From Clavibacter phaseoli (GTDB lineage Bacteria; Actinomycetota; Actinomycetes; Actinomycetales; Microbacteriaceae): a DNA stretch of 64,000 nucleotides. Positions within the stretch are counted from its first letter, which is position 1, and every line of letters starts with the position of its first letter. The stretch covers positions 2,914,001 to 2,978,000 of the forward strand of contig NZ_CP040786.1 in the NCBI RefSeq assembly GCF_021922925.1, given 5' to 3'. The position numbers and the translations under genes are program-made. Under the pieces are notes generated by a model. The model saw only the letters and a list, made by a program, of their open reading frames with translations, ran no database searches and was not told the origin of the DNA. Shown piece by piece: positions 8,122 through 16,928 of this stretch.

Positions 8122-8915
8122 GCCGTCGCCGCGCCCGTCATGATCGCGACGGCGTCCGTCATCGAGTGCGACTGCGGCGTGATCGTGGCGGCCTTCTTGC
8201 CGAGCCGCTGGATGTGGATCCGGTCGGCGACCTCGAACACCTGCGGCATGTTGTGGCTGATGAGGATCACCGGGATGCCGCGGTCGCGCAGGTTCCGCAC
8301 GAGCTCCAGCACCTGGTTCGACTCGCGCACGCCGAGCGCCGCGGTGGGCTCGTCGAGCACCACGACCTTCGACCCGAACGCCGCGGCGCGCGCCACGGCG
8401 ACGGCCTGCCGCTGCCCGCCGGACAGGTTCTCGACGGGCACGGTCACGTCCTGCAGCGTCGAGATGCCGAGCTCGGTCAGCTCCGCCTTGGCATCGCGGC
8501 GCATGCCGGCCGTGTCGAGCATGCGGAAGACGGATCCGAGGATCCCCTTCTTCCGCTTCTCCCGCCCGAGGTAGAGGTTCGACGCCACGTCGAGAGCGGG
8601 CGAGACGGCGAGGTTCTGGTACACCGTCTCGATCCCCGCGGCCCGGGCGTCCTGCGGCCGCTTGAACGACACCGGCTTGCCGTCGAGGAACAGCTCGCCC
8701 TCGTCGGGCGTCTCCGCGCCCGTGAGGCACTTGATGAGCGTCGACTTGCCGGCGCCGTTGTCGCCGATGATCGCGAGCACCTCGCCGGGGTAGAGCTCGA
8801 GGCTGACGCCGTCGAGTCCGACCACCCGGCCGAAGGTCTTCACGAGCCGCTTCGCCTCGAGCACGGGCGCGCGGGTCGGGGCGGGGGCGCTCCCCGCGGG
8901 GTCGGTGAGGGTCAC
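8118..8915 (-). CDS. frcA: Sugar ABC transporter ATP-binding protein (fructose type)
   Basis: A 265-residue ATPase that powers sugar uptake at the inner face of the membrane. It holds a single nucleotide-binding domain: Walker A GDNGAGKST, Q-loop VYQN, signature LSGGQRQ, Walker B VVVLDEPTAAL and switch His in LISHNM. Most CUT2 systems (RbsA, XylG) have two fused domains of about 500 residues; the single-domain size fits FrcA of the fructose/mannose/ribose system. The GTG start overlaps the permease stop (GTGA) and the gene's own stop overlaps the next start (ATGA), so the operon is tightly coupled. The substrate is inferred from similarity of the whole module and the adjacent sugar kinase. 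Confidence 0.88.
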   Translation of the reverse strand: MTLTDPAGSAPAPTRAPVLEAKRLVKTFGRVVGLDGVSLELYPGEVLAIIGDNGAGKSTLIKCLTGAETPDEGELFLDGKPVSFKRPQDARAAGIETVYQNLAVSPALDVASNLYLGREKRKKGILGSVFRMLDTAGMRRDAKAELTELGISTLQDVTVPVENLSGGQRQAVAVARAAAFGSKVVVLDEPTAALGVRESNQVLELVRNLRDRGIPVILISHNMPQVFEVADRIHIQRLGKKAATITPQSHSMTDAVAIMTGAATA

Positions 8916-9964
8916 TTGCGCACCTTTCGGATCCACTGGTCGACGGAGACCGCCACGATGATGAGGACTCCCACGGCGAGGGTCTGGTACAGCACGTCCA
9001 GCCCCGCGAGCGAGAGCCCGTTGCGGAACACGCCGACGATGAGCGCGCCGAGGAGCGTGCCCCAGACGGTGCCGCGGCCGCCGAAGAGGCTGGTCCCGCC
9101 GATGACCACCGCGGTGATCGAGTCGAGGTTGAGGTCGGCGCCGGCGTTCGGGCTGGCGGCGTTGCTGCGGCCGATCTGGATCCACGCGCCGAACGCGAGG
9201 ATCGCCCCGGCCGCGAGGTACACGCTCATGAGCACCCGGTTGACGCTGATGCCCGCGAGGCGCGCGGCCTCCTTGTCGTCGCCGACCGCGTACACGTGCC
9301 GGCCCCAGGCCGTCTTGCCGAGGATGAACGCGACGACGACGTACAGCACGAGCATGAGCACCACGCCGAAGCTGATCTTCACGCCGGCGAGGTCGAACGT
9401 GCGCCCGGTCCACGAGAGCGCGGACGGCATGTCCACGCCGCGGACGGTCGCGCCGTTGGAGTAGAGGAGCGTGAGCGCCACGAAGATGTTCAGCGTCCCG
9501 AGCGTGACGATGAACGGGGGGAGCCGCAGCCGCGTCACGAGCAGTCCGTTGAACGCGCCGGCCGCGAGGCCCACGACGAGCCCGGCGACCAGCGCGGCGG
9601 GCGCCGGCAGGCCGTTCTGGCTGGCGGTCTGCGCGATCACCATCGAGGTGAGCACCATGACCGCGCCCACCGACAGGTCGATGCCCGCGGTGAGGATGAT
9701 CAGCGTCTGCGCCACCGCGAGCGTGCCGACCACGGCGACCTGCTGCGTCACGAGCGACAGGTTGGCGGGATCGAGGAAGCGGTCGTTGAGCAGGCCGAAC
9801 ACGATGATCGCGAGGACCAGCACGACGGCGGGGCTGACGGCGGGGTAGCGGTGGAGCACCCCGCGGATCCGGTCGACGGGCGAGCGCCGGTCGAGGAACT
9901 CGTTCGCGAGGTCGAGCGCCGAGGTCGGCGGGTTCGGGTCGGTGGTCCGCTGGCTCACGGTCAC
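8912..9964 (-). CDS. frcC: Sugar ABC transporter permease (fructose type)
   Basis: A 350-residue CUT2-family permease with about nine to ten membrane helices. Recognisable segments are QQVAVVGTLAVAQTLII, LTAGIDLSVGAVMVL (the family hallmark), FIVTLGTLNIF, YAVGDDKEAARLAGI and GGTSLFGGRGTVWGT. Two copies would form the membrane channel for the FrcA ATPase. The GTG at 9964 overlaps the stop of the binding-protein gene by four bases; a second in-frame GTG lies two codons later, so the start could be either. Assignment to fructose rather than another monosaccharide rests on resemblance to the Frc system and on the neighbouring PfkB kinase. Confidence 0.9.
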   Translation of the reverse strand: MTVSQRTTDPNPPTSALDLANEFLDRRSPVDRIRGVLHRYPAVSPAVVLVLAIIVFGLLNDRFLDPANLSLVTQQVAVVGTLAVAQTLIILTAGIDLSVGAVMVLTSMVIAQTASQNGLPAPAALVAGLVVGLAAGAFNGLLVTRLRLPPFIVTLGTLNIFVALTLLYSNGATVRGVDMPSALSWTGRTFDLAGVKISFGVVLMLVLYVVVAFILGKTAWGRHVYAVGDDKEAARLAGISVNRVLMSVYLAAGAILAFGAWIQIGRSNAASPNAGADLNLDSITAVVIGGTSLFGGRGTVWGTLLGALIVGVFRNGLSLAGLDVLYQTLAVGVLIIVAVSVDQWIRKVRK

Positions 9965-11061
9965 TCGCCCCAGCACTTCGTCGCGGCGTCGTCGGACGTG
10001 ATGCTGTCGAGGCCGTCGACGGGGGTGTCGGTGACGAGCGCGGATCCGGTGTCGAAGAAGTCGAGCCCGGCGCTCGTGGCCGGCTTCGTGCCGTCCTTCG
10101 CGAGCTGGGCGATGGCCTCGACGCCGAGCTGCGCCATCTTCACCGGGTACTGCTGCGCGGTGGCGCCGATGACGCCCTCCTTGACGTTCTTCACGCCCGC
10201 GCAGCCGCCGTCGACCGAGACGAGGATCACGTCCTTCTCCTTGCCGGCCGCCTGGAGCGCCTGGTACGCGCCGAACGCGGCGGGCTCGTTGATCGTGTAG
10301 ACGACGTTGACGTCGGGGTCCTTCGACAGCAGCGTCTCCATGGCCGTGCGGCCGCCGTCCTCGGCGCCCTGCGTGGCCTCGTTGCCGACGATCTCGTAGG
10401 AGCCGCCGCTGTAGTCGCCGGTCTTCGCCTCGTCGCCGTTCTTCGCCTTGTCGCCGACGTCGATGCCCATGCCGGTGAGGAAGCCCTGGTCGCGGTTGTA
10501 GTCGACCGAGACGGCCTTGTCGTCGTACAGGTCGAGGAGGGCGATGGTCGCCTTCTTGCCGTCGAGCTGCGCCGCGGCCCACTTGCCGATGGCCTCGCCC
10601 GCCGCGAAGTTGTCGGTGGCGAACGTGATGTCGACGGAGTCGGCCGGGTCGGGCGCGGTGTCGAGCGCGATGACGAAGAGGCCGGCGTCGCGGGCCTTCT
10701 GGATCGCGTCGACCACGGACGGGCCGTTCGGGGTGATGAGGATGCCCTTGTCGCCCTTGGAGATGGCGTTCTCGATGGCCTGGATCTGGGTGTCCTCGTC
10801 GCCGTCCTCCTTGCCGGCGGCGAGCGTGAGGTCGATGCCGGCGGACGTCGCTGCGTCCTTCGCGCCGTCCTCCATCGCGACGAAGAACGGGTTGGTGGTC
10901 GTCTTCACGATGAGCGAGACGCCGACGTCTCCGGAGCCGCCGCTGTCGCCGGATCCGGAGCCGCCGCTGGAGCTGGAGCAGGCGGTGAGCCCGGCGGCGG
11001 CGATGAGGGCCGCGGAGCCGAGTGCGATGCTGCGCACGAGGCGCGGGGATCGGTTCGTCAT
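9961..11061 (-). CDS. frcB: Sugar ABC transporter substrate-binding lipoprotein (fructose type)
   Basis: A 366-residue periplasmic-binding-protein-like lipoprotein anchored outside the membrane. The signal peptide ends in a lipobox LTAC with the lipidated Cys at residue 28, followed by a Ser/Gly linker. The mature domain shows the FrcB/RbsB pattern: NPFFVAMEDGAKDAA, QIQAIENAISKGDKGILITP, LFVIALDTAPDPAD, FATDNFAAGEAIGKWAA and a late hinge VDGGCAGVKNV. The segment order closely follows FrcB of rhizobia. It is the first gene of the frcBCA-ABM operon and diverges from the LacI gene, with one operator palindrome 37 bp before its start codon. Confidence 0.9.
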   Translation of the reverse strand: MTNRSPRLVRSIALGSAALIAAAGLTACSSSSGGSGSGDSGGSGDVGVSLIVKTTTNPFFVAMEDGAKDAATSAGIDLTLAAGKEDGDEDTQIQAIENAISKGDKGILITPNGPSVVDAIQKARDAGLFVIALDTAPDPADSVDITFATDNFAAGEAIGKWAAAQLDGKKATIALLDLYDDKAVSVDYNRDQGFLTGMGIDVGDKAKNGDEAKTGDYSGGSYEIVGNEATQGAEDGGRTAMETLLSKDPDVNVVYTINEPAAFGAYQALQAAGKEKDVILVSVDGGCAGVKNVKEGVIGATAQQYPVKMAQLGVEAIAQLAKDGTKPATSAGLDFFDTGSALVTDTPVDGLDSITSDDAATKCWGE

Positions 11062-11096
11062 TGATGGATCCTGTCCTTCGGGTGGGAGCGCACTCC

Positions 11097-11110
11097 CGAC
11101 AACGTTGTCA
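11097..11110. promoter_or_regulatory. LacI-type operator O1 in front of frcB
   Basis: A perfect 12-bp palindrome GACAACGTTGTC (11098-11109) with the central CG typical of LacI/GalR operators, 37 bp upstream of the frcB start codon. A second, nearly identical site lies 79 bp away (centre to centre), close to seven and a half helical turns. Binding of the adjacent LacI protein is inferred. Confidence 0.7.
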
Positions 11111-11174
11111 GGGAGAGGTCTACCGGGTCCGACCCGCTATGGTCAACCCATACCGCAGAGAGCGAGACCCATTC

Positions 11175-12227
11175 GTGACACCGTTGTCATCACCGCCTGG
11201 TCCGGCGTCGGCCGCGCGCCGCCCCACGATGAAGCACGTGGCGCGGCTCGCCGGCGTCGGCATCAAGACCGTGTCGCGCGTCGTCAACGGCGAGGCCAAC
11301 GTCTCCGCGGAGATGACCGCCCGGGTGCGGGCGGCCGTGGAGCAGCTGCAGTACCAGCCGGATCTGCACGCCGGCAACCTGCGCCGCGCCGACCGGCGCA
11401 CCAACACGCTCGGCCTGCTCGTCGGCAGCGTCGCCAACCCGTTCTCGGGCGCCGTGCACCGCGCCGTGGAGGAGGTGGCGAAGGAGCGGCGCGTCGCCGT
11501 CTTCGCCTCGAGCCTCGACGACGACCCCGAGCGCGAGCGCTCCTCCGTCGACGCCTTCCTCGCCCGCCGGGTCGACGGGCTCATCCTCACGACCATCGCG
11601 CCCAGCCAGGCCTACCTCGGCGTCGCGGCATCGCGCGGCACGCCGCTGGTCTTCGTCGACCGCGTGCCCGCGGGGCTGGAGGCGGACTCGGTCATCGTCG
11701 ACAACGCGGCCGGCATCTCGAGGGCCGTGGCGCACCTCGCCGACCAGGGGCACCGCCGCATCGCGTTCCTCGGCGACCGGCCGGAGATCTTCACGGCCCG
11801 GGAGCGCGAGCGCGGCTTCGTCGAGGAGATGACGCGGCGCGGGCTGCCGGTGCCGCCGGGGTACGCCCTCGAGGGCGCGTACGACGAGCGCGTGGCCGAG
11901 GCGCTCGCCGAGCGCCTGCTCGCCCTGCCCGAGCCGCCGACCGCGATCGTCAGCGGGCAGAACCTCATCACCATCGGCGTCATCGCGGCCCTCCGGCGGC
12001 ACGGCGCCCACCGGTGCATCGCGCTCGTCGGCTTCGACGACCTGCCGATGGCCGAGCTGCTGGATCCGGCCGTCACCGTGATCGCGCAGGACCCCTCGGG
12101 CATCGGCCACGCCGCCGCCGAGCGCGTCTTCGCCCGGCTCGACGGCGACACCGGTCCCGCGCAGACCGTCGTCGTCCCCACCACGCTCATCGTCCGCGGC
12201 TCAGGAGAGGTCCCCCACCATGCATGA
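11175..12227 (+). CDS. LacI-family transcriptional regulator of the frc operon
   Basis: A 350-residue LacI/GalR repressor. The helix-turn-helix MKHVARLAGVGIKTVSRVV is followed by the hinge helix and a periplasmic-binding-protein-like effector domain (LGLLVGSVANPFSGAVHRAV, VDGLILTTIAP, HRRIAFLGDRPEIFTARER, LVGFDDLPMAELL). Start choice matters: the GTG at 11175 keeps the Thr before MKHV that family members use in the DNA-binding fold, but operator O2 would then overlap the start codon. An ATG at 11229 is the alternative. It diverges from frcB and its 3' end overlaps the sugar kinase by 8 bp. It likely represses frc and itself until sugar or sugar phosphate binds. Confidence 0.9.
   Translation: MTPLSSPPGPASAARRPTMKHVARLAGVGIKTVSRVVNGEANVSAEMTARVRAAVEQLQYQPDLHAGNLRRADRRTNTLGLLVGSVANPFSGAVHRAVEEVAKERRVAVFASSLDDDPERERSSVDAFLARRVDGLILTTIAPSQAYLGVAASRGTPLVFVDRVPAGLEADSVIVDNAAGISRAVAHLADQGHRRIAFLGDRPEIFTARERERGFVEEMTRRGLPVPPGYALEGAYDERVAEALAERLLALPEPPTAIVSGQNLITIGVIAALRRHGAHRCIALVGFDDLPMAELLDPAVTVIAQDPSGIGHAAAERVFARLDGDTGPAQTVVVPTTLIVRGSGEVPHHA
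11176..11189. promoter_or_regulatory. LacI-type operator O2 at the lacI start
   Basis: TGACACCGTTGTCA, a near copy of O1 with one mismatch in the dyad, immediately after or within the presumed GTG start of the LacI gene. Its position suits autorepression and cooperation with O1. Confidence 0.6.
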
Positions 12228-13110
12228 CCAGCCCATCGTCGTCGTCGGCGACGCCCTCATCGACCTCATCCGCGAGGACGGCGAGGAGACCGCGTTCGTC
12301 GGCGGGGCCGCGCTCAACGTCGCCGTCGGCCTCGCGATCCTCGGGCACCGCGTGCAGCTCGTCGCGATGGTGGGCGACGACGCGCACGGCGACCGCATCC
12401 GCGCCGAGCTGGCCGCGCACGGGGTCGAGCTCATCGCCACCGTCGGGCCGTCGGGATCCTCCGTCGCGGTCAGCGAGCGCGAGGACGGCGAGCCGCGGTA
12501 CTCCTTCAACGAGGCCGCGTGGAACCGGCGCGTCCGCATCGGCGAGGCGGAGCGCGCGGCGCTCGACGCGGCGTCGCTCGTGGTCGTGAGCTGCTTCCCG
12601 TACGACGACCACGAGCAGGCCGACGAGCTGCTGGCGGCCGTGCAGGATCCGCGAGAGCGCCTCCTCGTCGACCCGAACCCCCGTGCCGGCATGCTCCACG
12701 ACGCCGGTCGGTTCCGCGCCGGGTTCGCGCGCGCGGCCGCCCGGTCGCTGCTCGTGAAGATCGGCGACGACGACACCGCGCTGCTCGGCCTGGGCGCGCT
12801 GGCCGACGCGCGGTCCGCGCTGCACGCGGCCGGCAGCCGACTCGTGCTCGCGACCGAGGGCCCGCGCGGCGCGTCCGTGCAGCTCGAGGGCGGCGAGGTC
12901 GTGGCGGCGGGCATCGCGCCGGATCCGCGGCCGATCGTCGACACCATGGGCGCCGGCGACGCGTGCCTCGCCGCCGCGGCCGACGCCATCGTGCGCCGGG
13001 GCGCGCCGCGCACGCCCGCGGAGGGCGAGGCGATGCTCCGCACCTGCATGGCGATCGCCGCGGCCACCTGTCGCGAGCACGGCGCGCTGCTGCGGATGCC
13101 GACGACCTGA
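12220..13110 (+). CDS. PfkB-family carbohydrate kinase (probable fructokinase)
   Basis: A 296-residue ribokinase-fold enzyme that phosphorylates a sugar with ATP in the cytoplasm. It opens with VVGDALIDLI, has the substrate-side glycine pair GGAALNVAVGLAILG at about residues 28-42, and ends with the catalytic signature DTMGAGDA, in which the Asp is the base and GAGD forms the anion hole. The GGALNVA-like start and its place beside an Frc-type importer favour fructose as substrate, giving fructose 6-phosphate; ribose or another ketose remains possible. The ATG overlaps the end of the LacI gene by 8 bp, so the two are translationally coupled. Confidence 0.88.
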   Translation: MHDQPIVVVGDALIDLIREDGEETAFVGGAALNVAVGLAILGHRVQLVAMVGDDAHGDRIRAELAAHGVELIATVGPSGSSVAVSEREDGEPRYSFNEAAWNRRVRIGEAERAALDAASLVVVSCFPYDDHEQADELLAAVQDPRERLLVDPNPRAGMLHDAGRFRAGFARAAARSLLVKIGDDDTALLGLGALADARSALHAAGSRLVLATEGPRGASVQLEGGEVVAAGIAPDPRPIVDTMGAGDACLAAAADAIVRRGAPRTPAEGEAMLRTCMAIAAATCREHGALLRMPTT

Positions 13111-13167
13111 CGCGTCGCCGGTCGACGCGGGCGAGACCGCGTGCGCGGCCGCGGATCCGCCCCCGGC

Positions 13168-13524
13168 TCAGCGGGCGAGCGCGAGGGCCAGCGCGGCCAG
13201 GCCGGCGCACGCCGTGAGCGCCGCCACGAGCGCGGGGAGCGCGCCGCCGGGGAGCGCCGCGGTGCCGGGCCCGGCGGATCCCGCGGCGAGGATCCGGTGG
13301 ACGCGGCGGTAGCGGCGGTGCGCGGTCGCGAGCACGGCCAGGGCGGCGATCACGCCGGCCGCGGCGACGACCAGGCCAGCGGATCCGAGGAGCGTCGGGA
13401 GCACGCGCAGCCCGAGCAGGGATCCGACGACGAGCGCCAGCGCCGTGCGCCGCCACGCGAGGGCCGTGCGCTCGGGCTGGAGGCCGGGGTCGGACGGGCG
13501 CTCGGCCGGATCCGGGGCGCTCAC
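13168..13524 (-). CDS. DUF202-like small membrane protein
   Basis: A 118-residue membrane protein with three predicted helices. The segment GLQPERTALAWRRTALALVVGSLLG is the DUF202 hallmark (E-R-T-x-L-x-W-x-R). The later helices are built of Ala, Leu and Val. Function is unknown in the family. The GTG start overlaps the stop of the preceding DUF202 gene (GTGA), so the two are made together and may form a heteromeric complex. Confidence 0.8.
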   Translation of the reverse strand: MSAPDPAERPSDPGLQPERTALAWRRTALALVVGSLLGLRVLPTLLGSAGLVVAAAGVIAALAVLATAHRRYRRVHRILAAGSAGPGTAALPGGALPALVAALTACAGLAALALALAR

Positions 13525-13910
13525 GCCGTCAGCACGCCCAGGAGCACGAGCACCCCGGCGACGACCACGGCGATCCCGAGCGGTAGCGACAGCGCGGCGG
13601 ACGGCAGCGGGCGGTCCCGGCGGAGGGCGCGCTCGGTGTGCATCCAGCCGATCCACGCCTGGGCGGGCGAGGCGATGCCGGTGACGATCAGCGCGATCGA
13701 GGCCGCCAGCCGGAACCCGGGCTGCAACCCGAGCCCCAGCGCCTCGAGCGCTACACCGCCGGCGATCAGGGCGAGCGAGGTGCGGATCCAGGCGAGGAAC
13801 GTGCGCTCGTTCGCGAGCGTGAACCGCACGTCGGGCTCGGCGCCCTCGCGGTAGACGCTCCGCGGGAAGCGGCGGTCGCTCGGCGGCGCGCCGCGGTCGG
13901 GGGCGGTCAT
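13521..13910 (-). CDS. DUF202 (YidH-like) membrane protein
   Basis: A 129-residue protein with three helices and the family signature LANERTFLAWIRTSLALIAGG at about residues 32-52. A cytoplasmic basic loop (HTERALRRDRPLP) separates helices two and three. It resembles YidH; no biochemical role is established. It begins at an ATG that overlaps the stop of the EamA transporter gene (ATGA) and overlaps the next DUF202 gene by 4 bp. The order EamA-DUF202-DUF202 therefore looks like one operon. Confidence 0.85.
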   Translation of the reverse strand: MTAPDRGAPPSDRRFPRSVYREGAEPDVRFTLANERTFLAWIRTSLALIAGGVALEALGLGLQPGFRLAASIALIVTGIASPAQAWIGWMHTERALRRDRPLPSAALSLPLGIAVVVAGVLVLLGVLTA

Positions 13911-14884
13911 GCGGCGGGATCCAGGGACCGGTCGGCCGGGGCGCGCGAGGGCATGCCGCCATCCTGGCCGACCGCGCCGACGGCCGCGCCGATCCGCGCC
14001 CGGTGCCGCCGCTCGATCGCCTGGCCCGCGTACGACGCGGCGACGATGAGCGCCGCGCCGCCCGCGCCGACCGGCCCGATCGCCTCCCCGGCCAGCACCA
14101 CGCCCACCAGCAGCGCCCACACCGGCTCGGTGCCCATGAGGATGCTGGCCCGCGACGCCGACGTCCGCCGCACGGCCCAGAGCTGCACCGCGAACGCGAA
14201 CAGCGAGCACAGCACCCCGAGGAAGAGGACGCCCGCCCAGCCCCGGGCGTCCAGCGCCGCTGCCGCCGCGGGCAGGTCGGGCCCTGCCATCGCGGAGAAC
14301 AGGGCCGCGCACACGCCCATCTGCACGAGGACGACCCCGAGGGATCCCTCGCTCCGCCCGCGCGTGAGGCGCCCGCTCGCGGTGACGTGCACGGCCCGCA
14401 CGACCGCCGCGGCGATCACCAGCCCGTCGCCCGGCGTCGGCGCGCGCAGCCCGCCCTCGGAGACGAGCAGCGCGACGCCCACCACGGCCGCGACCGCCGC
14501 GACGAAGTACGACCGCGGCAGCCACGAGCGCGACGCGGCGCCCTCGAGCACGGGCGTCATCACGAGCGCGAGGCTGATGAGGAGGCCGGCGTTGGTCGCG
14601 CTCGTCAGGTGCACGCCCCAGGTCTCCAGGCCGATGACCGCGGCCTGCGAGCAGCCGAGCGCCGCCGCGATGAGGAGGCCGCGACCCCGCGGCAGCCGCT
14701 CGCGCCGGGCGAGGCAGACCAGTCCGGTCGCGGCGAAAGCGACGAGGAAGCGCAGCGCGACGGCGGCGGGGACGCCCGTCTCCGCCGCGAGGTCCTTGGC
14801 CGCGAGGAAGCTCGCGCCCCAGACGGCCGCGACGGCCAGCAGCAGCAGGTCGACGACGGGCTCGGGGCGGGTGCGGGAGGCCAT
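13907..14884 (-). CDS. EamA-family (DMT) metabolite exporter
   Basis: A 325-residue transporter with ten predicted helices in two EamA repeats. The first repeat begins LLLLAVAAVWGASFLAAKDL and the second carries TSASRASILMGTEPVWALLVGVVLAGE, the usual position of the conserved E-P-V. Such proteins export amino acids, nucleosides or similar small molecules. The ATG at 14884 is chosen because it puts the first helix at the N-terminus and leaves 71 bp of promoter space to the divergent LysR gene; an upstream in-frame ATG at 14935 would leave only 20 bp. The neighbouring LysR protein is the likely regulator. Confidence 0.85.
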   Translation of the reverse strand: MASRTRPEPVVDLLLLAVAAVWGASFLAAKDLAAETGVPAAVALRFLVAFAATGLVCLARRERLPRGRGLLIAAALGCSQAAVIGLETWGVHLTSATNAGLLISLALVMTPVLEGAASRSWLPRSYFVAAVAAVVGVALLVSEGGLRAPTPGDGLVIAAAVVRAVHVTASGRLTRGRSEGSLGVVLVQMGVCAALFSAMAGPDLPAAAAALDARGWAGVLFLGVLCSLFAFAVQLWAVRRTSASRASILMGTEPVWALLVGVVLAGEAIGPVGAGGAALIVAASYAGQAIERRHRARIGAAVGAVGQDGGMPSRAPADRSLDPAA

Positions 14885-14955
14885 GCCCCCACTCTCCAGC
14901 GGTCGAACCGGAAGATCGACGGGCATCGTCTTCATCGATGCGTTAGACAGGGCTC

Positions 14956-15906
14956 ATGGATCCCGCCCGCCTCCGACTGCTGCGCGAGCTCGGCGACCGG
15001 GGTAGCGTCGCGGCCGTCGCGGTCGCGATGAACGTGAGCGCGTCCGCCGTCTCGCAGCAGCTCGCCGCGCTGCAGGCCGGCGTCCCCGTGCCGCTGACCA
15101 CCCGGCGCGGGCGGCGCCTGGCGCTCACGGAGGCCGGTGAGGCGCTCGCCGTGGCGTCGGTGCGCGTGGACGAGGCGCTCGCCGCGGCCCGGGACGCCGT
15201 CGGGTCGTTCCTCGCGTACGACGCCCGGGCGGTCCGCGTGTCCGCGTTCCACAGCGCCGGGCTCGCGCTCTTCGGGCCGCTGCTCGCCGAGCTGGCCCGG
15301 CTCGCCGGCCCGGAGGGATCCGCCGCGCGCGTCGGCGTCGCGCTCGCCGACGCCGACGTGGCACAGGGCGACTTCGCGGGCCTCACCGCGGATCACGACC
15401 TCGTCGTCGCGCACCGCCTCCCGCACGACCCGCCGTGGCCGACCGCCCGGATCGTGGTCGTGCCGCTCCTGGTGGAGCCGCTCGACATCGCCCTGCACGC
15501 GGGGCATCCGCTCGCCGCGTCCGCGGGCATCACGCCTTACGAGCTGCGCGACGAGCGGTGGATCTCCACGCACGCGGGCTTCCCGCTCGCGGGCGTGCTC
15601 GACCACCTCGGTGCGCTGAGCGGACGGGCGCCGCGCATCGTGCACCGCGTCAACGAGTTCTCGGTGGCGGCGCAGATCGTGCGGGCCGGCGACGCGATCG
15701 CCGTGATGCCGCGGACGACCGGCGCCCCGCTCGCGGTCGACGGGATGGTGCTGCGGCCGGTCGTCGGCGCGACGCTCGTGCGCCACGTCGACGTGCTCGC
15801 CCGGCCGGACGCGCTCGCGCAGGCGCCCGTCCGCGTGGTGCTGGCGGCGCTGCGGCGGGTGGCGGATGCCGCCGCGGAGGCCGCCGAGCGGGGCGGCGGG
15901 GCCTGA
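14956..15906 (+). CDS. LysR-family transcriptional regulator
   Basis: A 316-residue LysR-type protein. The N-terminal winged helix reads RLRLLRELGDRGSVAAVAVA, then NVSASAVSQQLAALQ, with the ArgP/IciA-like feature that the recognition helix includes VSQQL. The wing is TTRRGRRLALTEAGEAL. The C-terminal half is a type 2 periplasmic-binding fold for the co-inducer. It diverges from the EamA exporter, an arrangement typical of LysR regulators that control amino acid export. The ATG follows TTAGACA by about 6 nt with no ribosome binding site, so the message may be leaderless. Confidence 0.88.
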   Translation: MDPARLRLLRELGDRGSVAAVAVAMNVSASAVSQQLAALQAGVPVPLTTRRGRRLALTEAGEALAVASVRVDEALAAARDAVGSFLAYDARAVRVSAFHSAGLALFGPLLAELARLAGPEGSAARVGVALADADVAQGDFAGLTADHDLVVAHRLPHDPPWPTARIVVVPLLVEPLDIALHAGHPLAASAGITPYELRDERWISTHAGFPLAGVLDHLGALSGRAPRIVHRVNEFSVAAQIVRAGDAIAVMPRTTGAPLAVDGMVLRPVVGATLVRHVDVLARPDALAQAPVRVVLAALRRVADAAAEAAERGGGA

Positions 15907-15951
15907 GGCGGGGCGGGCGCGCCGGCACTCGCATGCCCGCGGGCCCAGCCG

Positions 15952-16818
15952 TCAGCCGCCGATGCCCTCGAGCTCCGCGAGCGCGTCCTCGGGCAGCCGG
16001 ATCCGCGCGCCCGCCACGTTCTCGCGCAGGTGCTCGACAGACGACGTGCCCGCGATGACGAGCACGTTCGGCGACCGCTGCAGCAGCCACGCGAGCGCGA
16101 CCGGCAGCGGAGCCGAGCCGAGGTCGGACGCCACGCGCGCCAGCGCCTCCGACTGCAGCGGCGAGAACCCGCCGAGCGGGAAGTACGGCACGTAGGCGAT
16201 GCCGTCGGCGGCCAGCTCGTCGATGAGCGCGTCGTCGTCCCGGCGGGCCAGGTTGTAGTGGTTCTGCACGCTCACGATCGGCGCGATCCCGCGGGCCTCG
16301 GCCACCTGCGCGGGTGTCACGTTGCTCACGCCGAGGTGCCGGATCAGCCCCTCCCTCTGCAGCTCGGCGAGGGCCGTGAACGGCTCCTCGATGGATCCGT
16401 CGGTGGGGCTGTCGAAGGCGCCGACGCGGAGGTTCACGACGTCGAGCACGTCGAGCGTCAGGTGCGTGAGGTTGTCGTAGACGGCCTGGCGGAGCTCGGC
16501 CGCGGAGAGCGCCTGCGGCCACCGGCCCTTCTCGTCGCGCAGGGATCCGACCTTGGTCACGATGTGCAGGCGCTCCGGGTAGGGGAACAGCGCCTCCTCG
16601 ATGAGCGCGTTCGTGTGGCCGGGGCCGTAGAAGTCGGCCGTGTCGATGTGCGTGATCCCGAGCGCGACGGCCTCGCGCAGCACCGCGCGGGCGGCATCCG
16701 GATCCGCGGGCGGCCCGAACACGCGCGGCCCCGCGAGCTGCATGGCGCCGTAGCCGAAGCGCGTGACGGTGAGGTCGTGGGCGAGCGGGAAGAGCCCTCC
16801 GGGCAGGTCGGTTGACAT
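15952..16818 (-). CDS. Aldo/keto reductase
   Basis: A 288-residue TIM-barrel oxidoreductase that reduces carbonyls with NADPH in the cytoplasm. Visible family features are FGYGAMQLAGP at the start, GITHIDTADFYGPGHTN with the catalytic Asp and Tyr (about residues 55-60), the catalytic Lys in IVTKVG, GVSNVTPAQV and SVQNHYNLARR. The C-terminal VIAGTSSVEHLRENV contacts the cofactor phosphate. It resembles the general stress or pyridoxal-reductase type of AKR. The ATG at 16818 follows GAGAGGATCGCC, a moderate binding site. The substrate cannot be told from sequence. Confidence 0.9.
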   Translation of the reverse strand: MSTDLPGGLFPLAHDLTVTRFGYGAMQLAGPRVFGPPADPDAARAVLREAVALGITHIDTADFYGPGHTNALIEEALFPYPERLHIVTKVGSLRDEKGRWPQALSAAELRQAVYDNLTHLTLDVLDVVNLRVGAFDSPTDGSIEEPFTALAELQREGLIRHLGVSNVTPAQVAEARGIAPIVSVQNHYNLARRDDDALIDELAADGIAYVPYFPLGGFSPLQSEALARVASDLGSAPLPVALAWLLQRSPNVLVIAGTSSVEHLRENVAGARIRLPEDALAELEGIGG

Positions 16819-16928
16819 GGCGATCCTCTCGGGTGGCGCGGCGGGTGGCGTGCGCCCACTCTCCCGCGGGCGGCGGCGCGCGCGGCCGCACTCGCAGGAG
16901 CCCGTGAGCGGATCGGCCCGAGAGCGGC

